A stretch of DNA of 64,000 nucleotides from Desulfovibrio sp. (GCA_030145055.1 JAQYWK010000005.1:1-64000), one strand, 5' to 3'; shown: positions 31,801 to 40,033, counted from the first letter of the stretch. The notes: generated by a model from the sequence alone, not told the origin. A program made the numbers and translations.

Positions 31801-33108
31801 ATTGATACCGCAGACGGTAAGACCTACTTCACAGGTTTGCGCGTTGATTCAAGTTCAGGCGAACTTCCCGGCATGCCTGAGTATCTGGCAGTAGGTTCAG
31901 GTTCTGAAGATACACCGGAAGATCTTATGTTCTGGAAGGACATGGGTGAAGAGAAGAAGGGACGTAGAATGGATATCCGTTACATTTATATTAACGGCGG
32001 CCCAATTAACGGCTGGACCACTTGGGGCAACGTTCGAGCAAGATTGTTTGCCCGCGAAAGTCTCAAGTTCGGTATGATTCCTTTCTTTGTCTTCTATAAC
32101 ATCCCTGACACTGTGGAGTCTTATGTTGATGATTTGAAGAATGTACAGGATGCAAACTACATGGCTGCGTACCATAGCAATCTTGAATTCTTCCTTTCCG
32201 AAGTAACAACCATAATGAAGGGCGAATTATACGGCGTGATCCTCGAGCCTGATTTCTTAGGATACATGCAGCAGAATTCGGGCAAGCGAGCATATCAAAT
32301 CAGTACTGCTGACGGCACTGTTGTCGACACAGTAAAGCGCATTAACAAGACCATCTCTGAAAAGGGAGATAACGTTCACTTCGGTTGGCAGCTCAACCTT
32401 TGGGCAAAGGCTGGCAGCAATGGTGGAAGAGGCTTGATAAGACGCACTGATTTTGATGACTGGGCACAGATGGGCTGGGATGCTGGTCGTATTTACATAG
32501 CGCAAATAGCACGTGATATAGCTGCATATGCTGTCGAAGCAGGAGTTCTATCCCACAGTGCAGACTTCCTTAGTATCGATAAGTATGGCCTTGATGCCGG
32601 AGTTAAGAATCCCGATGATCCATTTAATTCACCGTGGTTCTGGAATTCCGATCATTGGAGTAGTTATCTGTTAGTTGCTGAGGAGATTAAGCGGGAATCA
32701 GGTTTGCCAGTGATACTTTGGCAGGTTCCGGTTGGGCACATTAATCAGTCTACCGCGACAAGTGCTTACACTGGTGAAAAGTTCCCTGAGCTGACTAACA
32801 CTCATATAAATTATGAGGACAGCGCGACTACATGGTTCCTTGGTGACACTTTCAAGCCGGGTAATCAGAACAGGATGGCTCATTTCCTTGGCAACAAGGT
32901 AAATGACTCGAAGTTCAGCGCAAGTTCTGATTCCATAACTTGGGGCAGTCATATGGAAGAAACAGCCAGAGCCGGTGTAACCGCGGTTCTCTTCGGAGCT
33001 GGAGTTGGGCAGAGTACCGATGGTGTTGGCAGTCCGCCAAGTGAAGATTACTTCTGGATTCAAAAGGTTCAGGAATATTATTCAAACGGTCCGGCACCAC
33101 TCAGGTAA
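28855..33108 (+). CDS. giant secreted multidomain GH18 chitinase-like protein
   Basis: A 1417-residue exported protein. A signal peptide (about 1-26) is followed by two CBM2-like carbohydrate-binding modules (about 26-122 and 155-250; WWGGGFDGKISF, SDWGAGFGGKADV), separated by Ser/Gly/Asp/Thr linkers. The GH18 barrel spans about 328-740 with DGIDLDWE (residues 463-470, catalytic Glu470) and NLMAYDFHGGW. An Ig/Fn-like module (about 796-887) follows. Residues 936-1002 (RTFNFDKQITRVLSRNPDVA...) resemble the secretin N-terminal pilus domain. The last 400 residues, with VILEPDFLGYMQQN near 1130, match no family I can name and may be a second hydrolase. All 52 Lys codons are AAG, unlike neighbours. 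It likely degrades chitin outside the cell. Confidence 0.9.
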   Translation: MRRVLCVMAAIFCLVGFASADALAAAKFSYGSTWWGGGFDGKISFENDSGNKLEQWKATFNVPFEITSIWSASIDGDVEESDGSHTYSVSGPDWNKNLAAGAVLEFGFNGKTEGTLSPDMVKSFVLSSGDSSPPSGDGSSSGDSGGTTGDSSSGSVSAQSAFTITSDWGAGFGGKADVTVASAVNGWALEFDFSGNITSIWNAKILEHNGNHYKVGPLDWNGNVASGSAISFGFNGQPGNVDPSAFTNVSLNGAAVSIGGGSGTTDGSDSGTGTGSDTGSGGTDSGSGTDSGAGTGTGTDSGTDDGTTGTDTGSDGGATGGGNPTGYTGRKVIANFAQWGIYGRDYQVADIPAHKLTHINYAFVGIDGTTLKVKSVDEYADFEKVFPAENGLPAQSWADASLSRAGNFGRLRQLKQKYPHIKLMLSVGGWTLSTFFSDVALTGETRERFAASAVDMMIHQGFDGIDLDWEYPVSGGLPQPPEGLTNAQMSIELEKQYQRYRPVDRDNYVHLLREIRRQLDEKTAETGDKYELTIAGPAGSDKIANYDLRGMMPYLDFINLMAYDFHGGWENVTGHHAAMVAHPSDNGDVSIESAVQTYLSMGVPSEKLVLGVPFYGRAWEGVQSTENGVFQPSTGIPAPSGPGHWEAGAFDYWLISQMIDDGRTTLFWDSNSKCSYAYGANISGGKNGGMFITFDDVRSIKNKTDYIKAQKLGGALLWELSGDIRDVDNEKSLLGALANGLLESGAIGDENGVGSGGDSTDDSSVGDSGSGSTGGAGGSGTSGEVDSGEAAVGAPAKPVMAWVSPVQSYGDYSVAWNMWWGDNAIRWALFENGVQVHSEDLTPNSPQAQAGSAALTGRDSGQYIYTVRLYGTNGAYSESNSVTINVGSGSTGSSNSGDTTTETPVVDAGDGSRYDDDRDETTFILDENLAFQIHVNEFQTRTFNFDKQITRVLSRNPDVAEIFVSGSSIEISGMETGRTGLRIDTADGKTYFTGLRVDSSSGELPGMPEYLAVGSGSEDTPEDLMFWKDMGEEKKGRRMDIRYIYINGGPINGWTTWGNVRARLFARESLKFGMIPFFVFYNIPDTVESYVDDLKNVQDANYMAAYHSNLEFFLSEVTTIMKGELYGVILEPDFLGYMQQNSGKRAYQISTADGTVVDTVKRINKTISEKGDNVHFGWQLNLWAKAGSNGGRGLIRRTDFDDWAQMGWDAGRIYIAQIARDIAAYAVEAGVLSHSADFLSIDKYGLDAGVKNPDDPFNSPWFWNSDHWSSYLLVAEEIKRESGLPVILWQVPVGHINQSTATSAYTGEKFPELTNTHINYEDSATTWFLGDTFKPGNQNRMAHFLGNKVNDSKFSASSDSITWGSHMEETARAGVTAVLFGAGVGQSTDGVGSPPSEDYFWIQKVQEYYSNGPAPLR

Positions 33109-33132
33109 GTACAGAATAATCATAACGCAAAA

Positions 33133-33166
33133 AAGGGGCCGCACAATGTGCGGCCCCTTCTCTTTC
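33133..33166. terminator. terminator between the chitinase and octaheme cytochrome genes
   Basis: A 12-bp perfect stem, AAGGGGCCGCAC / GTGCGGCCCCTT, with a 3-base loop is followed by CTCTTTC. A6 on the 5' side lets it work for the minus-strand gene too. Confidence 0.88.
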
Positions 33167-33191
33167 AATCAATTACGTAATGGTGTGCGGC

Positions 33192-34547
33192 CTAGAGAGG
33201 TCCGGTGCTCATTACGTGAGACAGTTCTTCAATCTTACCGTTCTTGAGACGGGAATCATGAATCTTCTGCATATCCTTGTAAACCTGGAATACCTGGAAG
33301 AAACCATGCCAATGTGCATAGTCAGGTCCATTCATAGCTGAACCCTGACGGGCGCGTCTACCACAGTGATGCCAGAGGTAGTACATCAGCTCCTGGAATC
33401 CATCGTTCCAAGGATCTTCAAGGAGCAGAAGGTTCTTGTCAGCAAGCTCCTTCTGCATCTTAGTCGCGCCGTCCCAGTACTTGTTGTAGAGTGCTACAGA
33501 AGCATCAAGGGTGTCGCGTTGAGCATTGGTGTGGGTTATTCCGTGACAGTTAGCACATACTTTACGCATGAGCTTGTCGCCCTTCTCACCGTCACCGCGT
33601 TCGCCGCTACGGATAACACTCTTCTTATGCATGAGGTCCCACTTGAGACGTTCATTGATGTTATGAGTTGTGCTCAATTCACCAATACCGCTCATGTGAC
33701 AAACTGCACAGGTCGGAGCATCGTAGTCGCCCGGCTGCCATGCATCAGGTGCACTGTCCCATCTCCACTCTTCACCATGGGTGAGGTAGCGCTGGCCGTG
33801 CTTGCTTTCCAGATAAATTTCGATATCCGGATGGTCTGGTCCTAAATGACAGCTAGCACAAGCTTCAGGCTTGCGTGCTTCTTCAATGGAGAACTTATGT
33901 CTGGTGTGACATACAGTACATGTTCCGATTGAGCCGTCAGGGTAGCGTGTTCCAACGCCGCCAGGCCATGTGTTGTTGATAGGCTTGTTGTCAGGTCCAA
34001 GTTCGACCTGAGTTCCGTGACACATCTGACAACCAGAGGCACGGGATGCCATGTTTTCAGGTGTGCCTGATTTTACTCCAATAAACTCTGCACCTTCGTA
34101 GTAGTACATCAGCTTAAGGAATTTTTTGTTTTCGATGACTGGAGCACCAGCAAGTTTTGCGTGTCCACTTTTCAGGAACTGATCAACTTCTTGCGGGTGA
34201 CAGCGTGAACATGTTTTGGAAGACACCATTGGAGAAATGAAAATGTTAGTTCCTTTCAGTCCTTCACACTGACTAGCCATGGGTGATGATTTTTCAACAA
34301 CATGACAGTCATAACAGGATACTGTGGCGTGGGCCATTTTGCCCGTTTTCCAATCTTCCACAATCCCAGGCATTTTCTTTGCATGACATTCAATACAATT
34401 CGTAGCTTCTTCAGAAAATCCCCTTTTAACAACTAGCTCTTTAGGAGCTATATTGGGAAAAGGAGCCTCGGCAGCAACGACAGCCACTGCGGTGGATAGT
34501 GCTACAAGCGTAGCAACTATCACTAATTTAAACATCTGCTTCAACAT
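33192..34547 (-). CDS. octaheme c-type cytochrome, hydroxylamine oxidoreductase-like
   Basis: Eight CxxCH heme motifs (CIECH, CYDCH, CSRCH, CQMCH, CTVCH, CASCH, CAVCH, CANCH) and the spacing of the HAO family are visible. NrfA would have five hemes and a CxxCK, which is absent here. The signal peptide spans roughly residues 1-30. The frame opens at a TTG (34559); the ATG at 34547 with GGGGG upstream is preferred (451 residues). With its tetraheme quinol partner immediately upstream, it probably works reductively on nitrite, hydroxylamine or NO in the periplasm. Whether the cross-linking tyrosine of oxidative HAO is present cannot be told; the region reads [17 protein letters not shown]. Nitrosative-stress defence or ammonification are both possible roles. 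Confidence 0.85.
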   Translation of the reverse strand: MLKQMFKLVIVATLVALSTAVAVVAAEAPFPNIAPKELVVKRGFSEEATNCIECHAKKMPGIVEDWKTGKMAHATVSCYDCHVVEKSSPMASQCEGLKGTNIFISPMVSSKTCSRCHPQEVDQFLKSGHAKLAGAPVIENKKFLKLMYYYEGAEFIGVKSGTPENMASRASGCQMCHGTQVELGPDNKPINNTWPGGVGTRYPDGSIGTCTVCHTRHKFSIEEARKPEACASCHLGPDHPDIEIYLESKHGQRYLTHGEEWRWDSAPDAWQPGDYDAPTCAVCHMSGIGELSTTHNINERLKWDLMHKKSVIRSGERGDGEKGDKLMRKVCANCHGITHTNAQRDTLDASVALYNKYWDGATKMQKELADKNLLLLEDPWNDGFQELMYYLWHHCGRRARQGSAMNGPDYAHWHGFFQVFQVYKDMQKIHDSRLKNGKIEELSHVMSTGPL

Positions 34548-34565
34548 GATTACCCCCAATTAAAA

Positions 34566-35135
34566 TCATAAGTCCTTCTTAAAGAACTCGTTGGCCATTT
34601 CAATCATGTCTTTGTGACCGACATGCGGGTGACAACTAGCACACTTCTTATCAGTCTGACCGTAGAGATAAGCCCGGTGGGCGAGAAGAGCCCCAGGTTT
34701 AACACCAACTGGTTCCAGCTTCACATGGCAATGCCTACAAGCACTGTCATAGGTGAACTTCAACCTGTTCTTCTCGGCATTTTCGGCCCAGTCGAACTCT
34801 GAAGGGTTGAACGTGATATGATGGATTACGTCACTCGTTCCAGTAATTGCCTTGGTCGTAAGATATTCCAGAAAATTTCCGTGTGGCAGATGGCAGTCAA
34901 CACACTGGGCTGCAAAGCCCTGCGGATTTTGTCCGCCATGTACTGAATTTTTCCAAGAAGCCCTGAACGGTTTCATTTCATGACACGTCTGACAGAATAC
35001 ATCTGTATTTGTCGTGTCTATCATAAACCCAGAAGCAAGCACCGTAACAACTGCTACCAAAAGTCCCGTTGCAACTCCCCAACGCCATTTTCGACTGAAA
35101 CCGCCACTCCCTTTTGGTTTAGGGTTGTCTGGCAT
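34566..35135 (-). CDS. NapC/NrfH-type membrane tetraheme cytochrome c
   Basis: A 189-residue protein with one N-terminal transmembrane helix (WGVATGLLVAVVTVLASGFMI, about 19-39) and four CxxCH motifs (CQTCH, CVDCH, CRHCH, CASCH). The first heme site reads CQTCHEM, with Met near the heme as in NrfH. It should take electrons from menaquinol and pass them to the octaheme enzyme encoded 18 bases downstream. GGAGGTGA lies upstream of the ATG. The pair is divergent from ahbB. Confidence 0.92.
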   Translation of the reverse strand: MPDNPKPKGSGGFSRKWRWGVATGLLVAVVTVLASGFMIDTTNTDVFCQTCHEMKPFRASWKNSVHGGQNPQGFAAQCVDCHLPHGNFLEYLTTKAITGTSDVIHHITFNPSEFDWAENAEKNRLKFTYDSACRHCHVKLEPVGVKPGALLAHRAYLYGQTDKKCASCHPHVGHKDMIEMANEFFKKDL

Positions 35136-35456
35136 TTTTCAGTCACCTCCATGCTGTTAGGAGTTATCTCACTTAAACCTCATTCCTAAGCATCAAATCT
35201 TAAACTACCTCCTATAAAAAATTATTATTGGTACGAATATCTCATTATTGTAATTTTAAGTCCATGACTTAAGTCAAAGAAGGTTAGTCCTATGATAAAT
35301 TTGTTTCGCGAAGAGAATATTTTTCCCTATACAAAAGGCTGAGGGTAATTATTTGTGTTTCAACCCTTGAGGCTGAGGCGATATGCAGGTATCACCTTTT
35401 TATAAAAACGAATCCGGCCTGAAATTAATTTAACGGGTCGCAGTCAAGGATGGAAT
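35136..35456. promoter_or_regulatory. divergent control region with FNR-geometry palindrome
   Basis: TGACTTAAGTCA (35265-35276) is a perfect 12-base palindrome. Read as ATGAC-TTAA-GTCAA it has the 5-4-5 geometry of CRP/FNR-family operators. A direct copy of TTAAGTC lies just upstream. It sits about 130 bases from the cytochrome operon start and 180 bases from ahbB. No other gene is seen in this 321-base region. Confidence 0.5.
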
Positions 35457-35942
35457 ATGGCTATTAAATTTACTGAGCTTGAAGAGAATATTTTGGCGCT
35501 TGCAGGTGGAACTCTTTCAGAGAGTTTAACCCCTTATGCAGATATAGCTGAGAAGGCTGGAACTGATGAAAAAACAGTAATCGAGCTGCTCACTCGTCTT
35601 AAAGATGAAAAGATTATCCGCCGCTTCGGTGCCACTCTAAGGCATCAGAAAGCCGGATATGGTGCAAACGCAATGGTCGCATGGTGTGTTAAGGAAGATC
35701 AGGACCCAATGAAAATTGGAGAATACATGGCTAAACGGCCGGAAATCAGCCACTGCTACTTGCGCACCACTTATCCCGAATGGAAATACAATCTGTATAC
35801 AATGATTCACGGCAAAGGGCCTGACGACTGCAAGAATGTGGTTAAAGAGCTTGAGTCTGAAACAGGTATTACTGATAATTGTATCCTGAGAAGTCTGAAA
35901 GAGCTTAAAAAGACCTCGATGAAATATTTCGAATTTAAATAG
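35457..35942 (+). CDS. ahbB: siroheme decarboxylase subunit AhbB (Lrp/AsnC-like)
   Basis: A 161-residue protein with an AsnC/Lrp-type winged-helix N-terminus (ILALAGGTLSE...TVIELLTRLKDEKIIRRFGATL) and a RAM-like C-terminal domain. The phrase RRFGATLRHQKAGYGANAMVAW is characteristic of the Ahb/Nir siroheme decarboxylases, which convert siroheme to 12,18-didecarboxysiroheme in the alternative heme pathway of sulfate reducers. The partner AhbA is not in this window. Downstream lie hemL, cbiG and cbiH, and heme proteins flank the gene, which fits. An Lrp-type regulator is the less likely alternative. Confidence 0.85.
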   Translation: MAIKFTELEENILALAGGTLSESLTPYADIAEKAGTDEKTVIELLTRLKDEKIIRRFGATLRHQKAGYGANAMVAWCVKEDQDPMKIGEYMAKRPEISHCYLRTTYPEWKYNLYTMIHGKGPDDCKNVVKELESETGITDNCILRSLKELKKTSMKYFEFK

Positions 35943-36006
35943 TATGATTATAGGCTAATCTAATATTAGATTAGAAAAACGTCTTATGTTCTAGTGGAGG
36001 CGTGTG

Positions 36007-36035
36007 TTGACAGGATGTCGGCCCACAAGTATAAA
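36007..36035 (+). promoter_or_regulatory. near-consensus sigma-70 promoter
   Basis: TTGACA (36007-36012), a 17-base spacer and TATAAA (36030-36035). Transcription should start near 36042. It is one of the best housekeeping promoters in the window, yet no long gene follows for 370 bases. Confidence 0.75.
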
Positions 36036-36041
36036 TTTATA

Positions 36042-36163
36042 TTTTAAAACTATTTGTAGGAGATTTTATGTACTTGAGGTCATTAGAAATTGTGCCACGC
36101 GTTGCCGACAATAGGTAGCTCGCTGGTAATAGAATGATCTGACTCTTTAAAGAGGATTTTTTT
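36042..36163 (+). ncRNA. candidate small RNA or leader of about 120 bases
   Basis: It is bounded by the promoter above and by CTCTTTAAAGAG (36143-36154), a short perfect palindrome followed by T7 (36157-36163), a weak but plausible terminator. It includes a possible 16-codon ORF with a good ribosome site. It could be an sRNA, a leader peptide for rsgA or a small-protein mRNA; no known RNA family is recognised. Confidence 0.4.
36068..36118 (+). CDS. possible 16-residue leader peptide (MYLRSLEIVPRVADNR)
   Basis: An ATG with TAGGAG 6 bases upstream opens 16 codons to a TAG. It lies about 27 bases after the predicted transcription start. There is no run of one amino acid that would mark classical attenuation. 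The coding potential is supported only by the ribosome site and promoter position. Confidence 0.3.
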   Translation: MYLRSLEIVPRVADNR

Positions 36164-36415
36164 GTTCTCTTTCCGGCTTTTGCCGTAGCGGACCTCTACT
36201 CAGAGTTCCGTCTATTTTGTTGCGCCATATTGTGTCGGCGACGTACCATTGATTATTATTCCTGAATATGTACCTTTCAGATTGTTAAGTGGCTGTATCC
36301 TTTGGATATGCTTGCAGTCAGTGTACATGTTTTAGTTGAACACTCCAGATACACGCAATCATGCTGCATGCAGAATTGTCATGGTATCGAAGAAATCAAA
36401 AAATGGTGACACATA

Positions 36416-37540
36416 ATGAATACGACTATCGAATCTAAAGAAAATTATATAAATCAAACAAAACTTATATCCATGGGCTGGAATGATCATTTTCAGGAGC
36501 ACGCTGACGGGACAGGAGTTCCTGCAAGGGTTATTAGTGTAAATACGGGGTTGTTCCATCTGAGTCAGGGTGATGAAGATTTTCAGGCCACGATTTCCGG
36601 AAAGGTTCGCTATAGAGCCATTTCCAAGGATTCTGAATCTCTATATCCTGTTATTGGTGATTGGGTCCTCGTGCAGGACATGGTTATTACAAAGGTTTTG
36701 CCACGTAGGAATATGCTTTCGCGCGGCGCGTCAGGAAGGCGTGGTAAAAATAGTGCTCTTGCAACAGAAGAGCAGATCATGGCTGCCAATTTGGATACGG
36801 TGTGTATTGTTTGCGGCTTGGACCGAGACTTCAATGTTCGCCGCATCGAGCGTTATCTAACTCTTGTCTATAACTGCGGTTTGAATCCTGTAATTGTTCT
36901 GACCAAAGCAGACCTTCACGATGATCCAGAAGTTTGTGTGGACGAGGTGAATGAAATCGCGTTTGGTATCCCTGTTCATATTGTGTCGGCAGAAGACTCA
37001 GTCGGAGTTCTCGAGCTTGAACAGTATTTGATTTCGGGAAAAACGGTTACTATGGTTGGTTCGTCTGGCGCAGGTAAATCCACACTCCTGAATAGGCTTT
37101 ATGGTGAGTCTGTCCAAGCAACAGGAGCAGTTAGTCAGAGTGTTGGTAAAGGTAAGCATATCACGACTAAACGCGACTTATTTTTCATGCCTCAAGGCGG
37201 CATGTTGATTGACAATCCCGGTATCCGGGAGATCGCGTTTTATGATAATGATGGCGGAGTTGAAAGCGCTTTTGCCGATATCGAGAATTTAGCTAAGGAA
37301 TGCCGATTTTCCGATTGTAACCATATGCATAAATTCGGCTGTCGTGTCATGGAAGATGTTGCAAATGGGGAACTCTCACGAGAGCGACTCGAAAGTTATT
37401 ACAAGATGAAACGCGAACTTGACTACTTATCGGAACGACAACGTAAAAGTGCTGATAGGGTGGAAAAAGAGCGTAGGAAAGATATTGCTTTGCTTGTGAA
37501 GGCAATGAAAAAAAACAAGAGTAAGAAAAATTGCTCATAA
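36416..37540 (+). CDS. rsgA: ribosome small subunit-dependent GTPase A
   Basis: A 374-residue circularly permuted GTPase that helps mature the 30S subunit. An OB-fold lies at about 40-110. In the permuted G domain, the G4 motif TKAD (about 163) precedes the G1 P-loop GSSGAGKST (about 218) and the G3 DNPG (about 264). The C-terminal zinc site is ECRFSDCNHMHKFGC near 300. The start codon has a poor ribosome site, and an in-frame ATG at 36473 could also be used. A K-rich tail ends the protein. Confidence 0.94.
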   Translation: MNTTIESKENYINQTKLISMGWNDHFQEHADGTGVPARVISVNTGLFHLSQGDEDFQATISGKVRYRAISKDSESLYPVIGDWVLVQDMVITKVLPRRNMLSRGASGRRGKNSALATEEQIMAANLDTVCIVCGLDRDFNVRRIERYLTLVYNCGLNPVIVLTKADLHDDPEVCVDEVNEIAFGIPVHIVSAEDSVGVLELEQYLISGKTVTMVGSSGAGKSTLLNRLYGESVQATGAVSQSVGKGKHITTKRDLFFMPQGGMLIDNPGIREIAFYDNDGGVESAFADIENLAKECRFSDCNHMHKFGCRVMEDVANGELSRERLESYYKMKRELDYLSERQRKSADRVEKERRKDIALLVKAMKKNKSKKNCS

Positions 37541-37609
37541 ATTAGATTATAAAATAGCATTGTAAACGTTTAAATTACTATTTAAAATTGCAGATAAGGA
37601 GTATTTCTA

Positions 37610-38878
37610 ATGGCTTCATCTTCTGAACTATTTAAGCATGCGCAGGAAGTTCTTCCCGGCGGTGTTAACAGCCCTGTAAGAGCTTGCAAAAGCGTTGGTT
37701 GTGAGCCTCTTTTTATTGAAAAAGCTGACGGTAGCCGCATGTGGTCTGTCGATGGTCAGGAACTCATCGATTACGTAATGAGTTGGGGGCCGATGATGCT
37801 CGGTCACGGTTATCAGGCAATTAAAGATGCGGCTCATAAAGCTGTTGATATGGGCGCAAGTTTCGGTGCTCCTTGTCCTGATGAAATTACACTCGCAGAA
37901 GAAATCATTAAGATGATCCCTTCTATAGATATGGTTCGTATGGTTAACTCCGGTACGGAAGCAACAATGAGCGCTCTTCGCCTCGCACGTGGTGTGACTG
38001 GTAGAGATAAAGTTCTCAAGTTCGAAGGTTGTTACCACGGACACAGCGATTGTTTCCTCGCTAGCGCAGGATCTGGTCTCGCAACTTTCTCCATTCCCGG
38101 AACCCCCGGTGTTCCAGAAGGCACTGTCAAAGATACTTTGCTTGCTCCATATAATGATCTAGCAGCAGTTAAAGCTGTCTTCGAAAAAGAAGGCAAAAAT
38201 ATCGCGGCCATCATCGTTGAGCCTGTTGCAGGTAATATGGGTCTCGTTCTTCCAACTGAAGGATTCCTTCAGGGGCTACGCGATATATGCGACGAATACG
38301 GCGCATTACTGATTTTTGATGAAGTTATCACCGGATTCAGAGTCGCTTCCGGCGGCGTGCAGAAACGTTTCGGCGTTGAAGCGGATTTAACCACACTTGG
38401 TAAGATCATTGGCGGCGGTTTCCCTGTAGGAGCATACGGAGGTAAGCGTGAACACATGATTCGCATTTCACCTTGCGGAGATGTCTATCAGGCTGGAACT
38501 CTTTCCGGTAATCCCGTTGCTATGGCGGCAGGAATCGCAACTCTCCGTGCACTACAACAGCAGAACTACGATGTTCTAGAAGCTCGCACATTGAAGCTGG
38601 CACAGGATTGCAAAGCCGCTCTCGAAGCAAACGGTTTCAAAATAACTTTGAACCACATTGCGTCAATCTTTACCATGTTCTTCACAGACAAGCCGGTAAC
38701 AGATTTTGAGTCCGCAAAGAACGGCGATGCTGATGTTTATTCCGCATTCTATCGCCACATGCGCGCAAATGGGGTCAACCTTGCTCCTTCAAGCTTTGAA
38801 TGTACCTTCACTTCTTTTGCTCATAGCGAAGCAGATTATGAAGCTACTTTGGAAGCTGTTAAGAGCTTTAAAGGCTAA
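37610..38878 (+). CDS. hemL: glutamate-1-semialdehyde 2,1-aminomutase
   Basis: A 422-residue PLP enzyme that forms 5-aminolevulinate from glutamate-1-semialdehyde, the entry to all tetrapyrroles. The PLP lysine is in [18 protein letters not shown] near residue 265. [11 protein letters not shown] near 142 and [12 protein letters not shown] near 237 are the class-III aminotransferase landmarks. AAGGAG precedes the ATG. It supplies the siroheme, heme and cobalamin steps encoded nearby (ahbB, cbiG, cbiH). Confidence 0.97.
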   Translation: MASSSELFKHAQEVLPGGVNSPVRACKSVGCEPLFIEKADGSRMWSVDGQELIDYVMSWGPMMLGHGYQAIKDAAHKAVDMGASFGAPCPDEITLAEEIIKMIPSIDMVRMVNSGTEATMSALRLARGVTGRDKVLKFEGCYHGHSDCFLASAGSGLATFSIPGTPGVPEGTVKDTLLAPYNDLAAVKAVFEKEGKNIAAIIVEPVAGNMGLVLPTEGFLQGLRDICDEYGALLIFDEVITGFRVASGGVQKRFGVEADLTTLGKIIGGGFPVGAYGGKREHMIRISPCGDVYQAGTLSGNPVAMAAGIATLRALQQQNYDVLEARTLKLAQDCKAALEANGFKITLNHIASIFTMFFTDKPVTDFESAKNGDADVYSAFYRHMRANGVNLAPSSFECTFTSFAHSEADYEATLEAVKSFKG

Positions 38879-38911
38879 TAAGACGTTTCTTGTAAAATAT
38901 TCCATGTAAAG

Positions 38912-38943
38912 TTCGGGGGGAGGTTAACTCTTCCCGAATTTTT
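38912..38943 (+). terminator. rho-independent terminator after hemL
   Basis: TTCGGG / CCCGAA arms continue inward through GGGAG and CTCTT, with a TTTTT tail. It lies 34 bases after the hemL stop. Confidence 0.8.
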
Positions 38944-38980
38944 ACTTTCTTCCAGTATCTACTTTAATTAGAGAAATATA

Positions 38981-40033
38981 ATGAACAGCGAAAAAACAGC
39001 CATATACGCCCTAACCGCCAAAGGTGCGGACCTTGCGCGTTCCATTGCACCTGAAGCAGACGCAGTTTGTTATGTGCTTGAACGCTATGCTGCTGATAGC
39101 GATATTTCTTACACACAATTTCTCCCGCTTATTGCGGAAACTTTTTCGCTTTACGATTCACATATTTTTATTGCCGCCTCGGGCATTGTTGTTCGTGCGA
39201 TTGCACCACATTTAGAATCGAAGGATACAGACCCCGCAGTGGTGGTGCTTGATCAGGAAGGGCAGTTTGTCATTTCACTGCTTTCGGGCCATCTCGGCGG
39301 AGCCAATGAACTTAGCTATATGATAGCGGGTAAAATCGGGGCGACTGCTGTGGTTACTACTGCTACAGATTGTGCCGGAGTTCCTTCTATAGATATGCTT
39401 GCTCAGAAAAATGGGCTGGTTATCGGCGAGATAGACAGGGTAAAGCTCGTAAACAGTGCTTTGCTGGATGGTGAAATGGTCGGAGTTTACGATCCTGAAG
39501 GGGATATGGACTTAAGCGATATTAGTGATTATTTTTATAGAGTTGAGAATGCCGCTGAACTTGCGGACTTGCGATGCGGAGTTTGCATCGACTGGCGTGT
39601 GCATGATTTGCCGGAAAGTGTACTCAAACTTTACCCGCAATGTTTGCGACTTGGTGTTGGATGCCGCAGAGGCGTTCTTGCCGAAGAAATATACGCACTG
39701 ATTGTGGCCGTTTTGGCAGATCATGGCGTTGCTGGCCAGTCAATTGGCTCTATGTCCAGTATTGATGCTAAAAGTGATGAAGTTGGGATGCTTGAATTTG
39801 CTGAGCGTATGGGGCTTGAAATAAAATTTTTCAGTGCTGATGAATTAGATAAAATTAAAGGAACCAACCCCTCGGGAATGGTTATGAAACATATGGGAGT
39901 TGGCAGCGTATGCGAAGCGGCAGCGATGAAACAGGCCGGAACAACGGATCTGGTAATACCGAAGAACAAAAGTGCGCGAGTGACAATGGCTGTGGCAAAG
40001 GATCTCAGAATAAAGGTAGCCTTAGGGTTGTAG
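38981..40033 (+). CDS. cbiG: cobalt-precorrin-5A hydrolase
   Basis: A 350-residue CbiG that opens the lactone ring of cobalt-precorrin-5A in anaerobic cobalamin synthesis. The N-terminal domain has HIFIAASGIVVRAIAPHL and ISLLSGHLGGANELSYMIA. The central part has ATTATDCAGVPSIDMLA, and the C-terminal domain (about 225-350) has LRLGVGCRRGVLAEEI. Its last 124 bases overlap the cbiH frame. Confidence 0.93.
   Translation: MNSEKTAIYALTAKGADLARSIAPEADAVCYVLERYAADSDISYTQFLPLIAETFSLYDSHIFIAASGIVVRAIAPHLESKDTDPAVVVLDQEGQFVISLLSGHLGGANELSYMIAGKIGATAVVTTATDCAGVPSIDMLAQKNGLVIGEIDRVKLVNSALLDGEMVGVYDPEGDMDLSDISDYFYRVENAAELADLRCGVCIDWRVHDLPESVLKLYPQCLRLGVGCRRGVLAEEIYALIVAVLADHGVAGQSIGSMSSIDAKSDEVGMLEFAERMGLEIKFFSADELDKIKGTNPSGMVMKHMGVGSVCEAAAMKQAGTTDLVIPKNKSARVTMAVAKDLRIKVALGL

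Larger units (their letters stand above)
35943..36415 (+). other. intergenic region holding a candidate small transcript
   Basis: A 473-base gap. It holds a near-consensus promoter, a possible 16-codon ORF and two hairpins (entered separately). CGGA-C-CTCT / AGAG-T-TCCG (36189-36210) is the second hairpin, followed by a T-rich stretch. The rest, up to rsgA, shows nothing I can name. Confidence 0.5.

Noticed and set aside
33192-34547. Assigning the octaheme cytochrome as NrfA nitrite reductase
   Set aside because: It has eight CxxCH sites and no CxxCK catalytic heme motif, unlike pentaheme NrfA.
34548-34559. TTG start for the octaheme cytochrome
   Set aside because: The ATG at 34547 has GGGGG at good spacing and leaves a normal signal peptide.
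35457-35942. Reading the AhbB gene as a general Lrp/AsnC transcription factor
   Set aside because: The RRFGATLRHQKAGYGANAMVAW stretch and tetrapyrrole neighbours match siroheme decarboxylases better.
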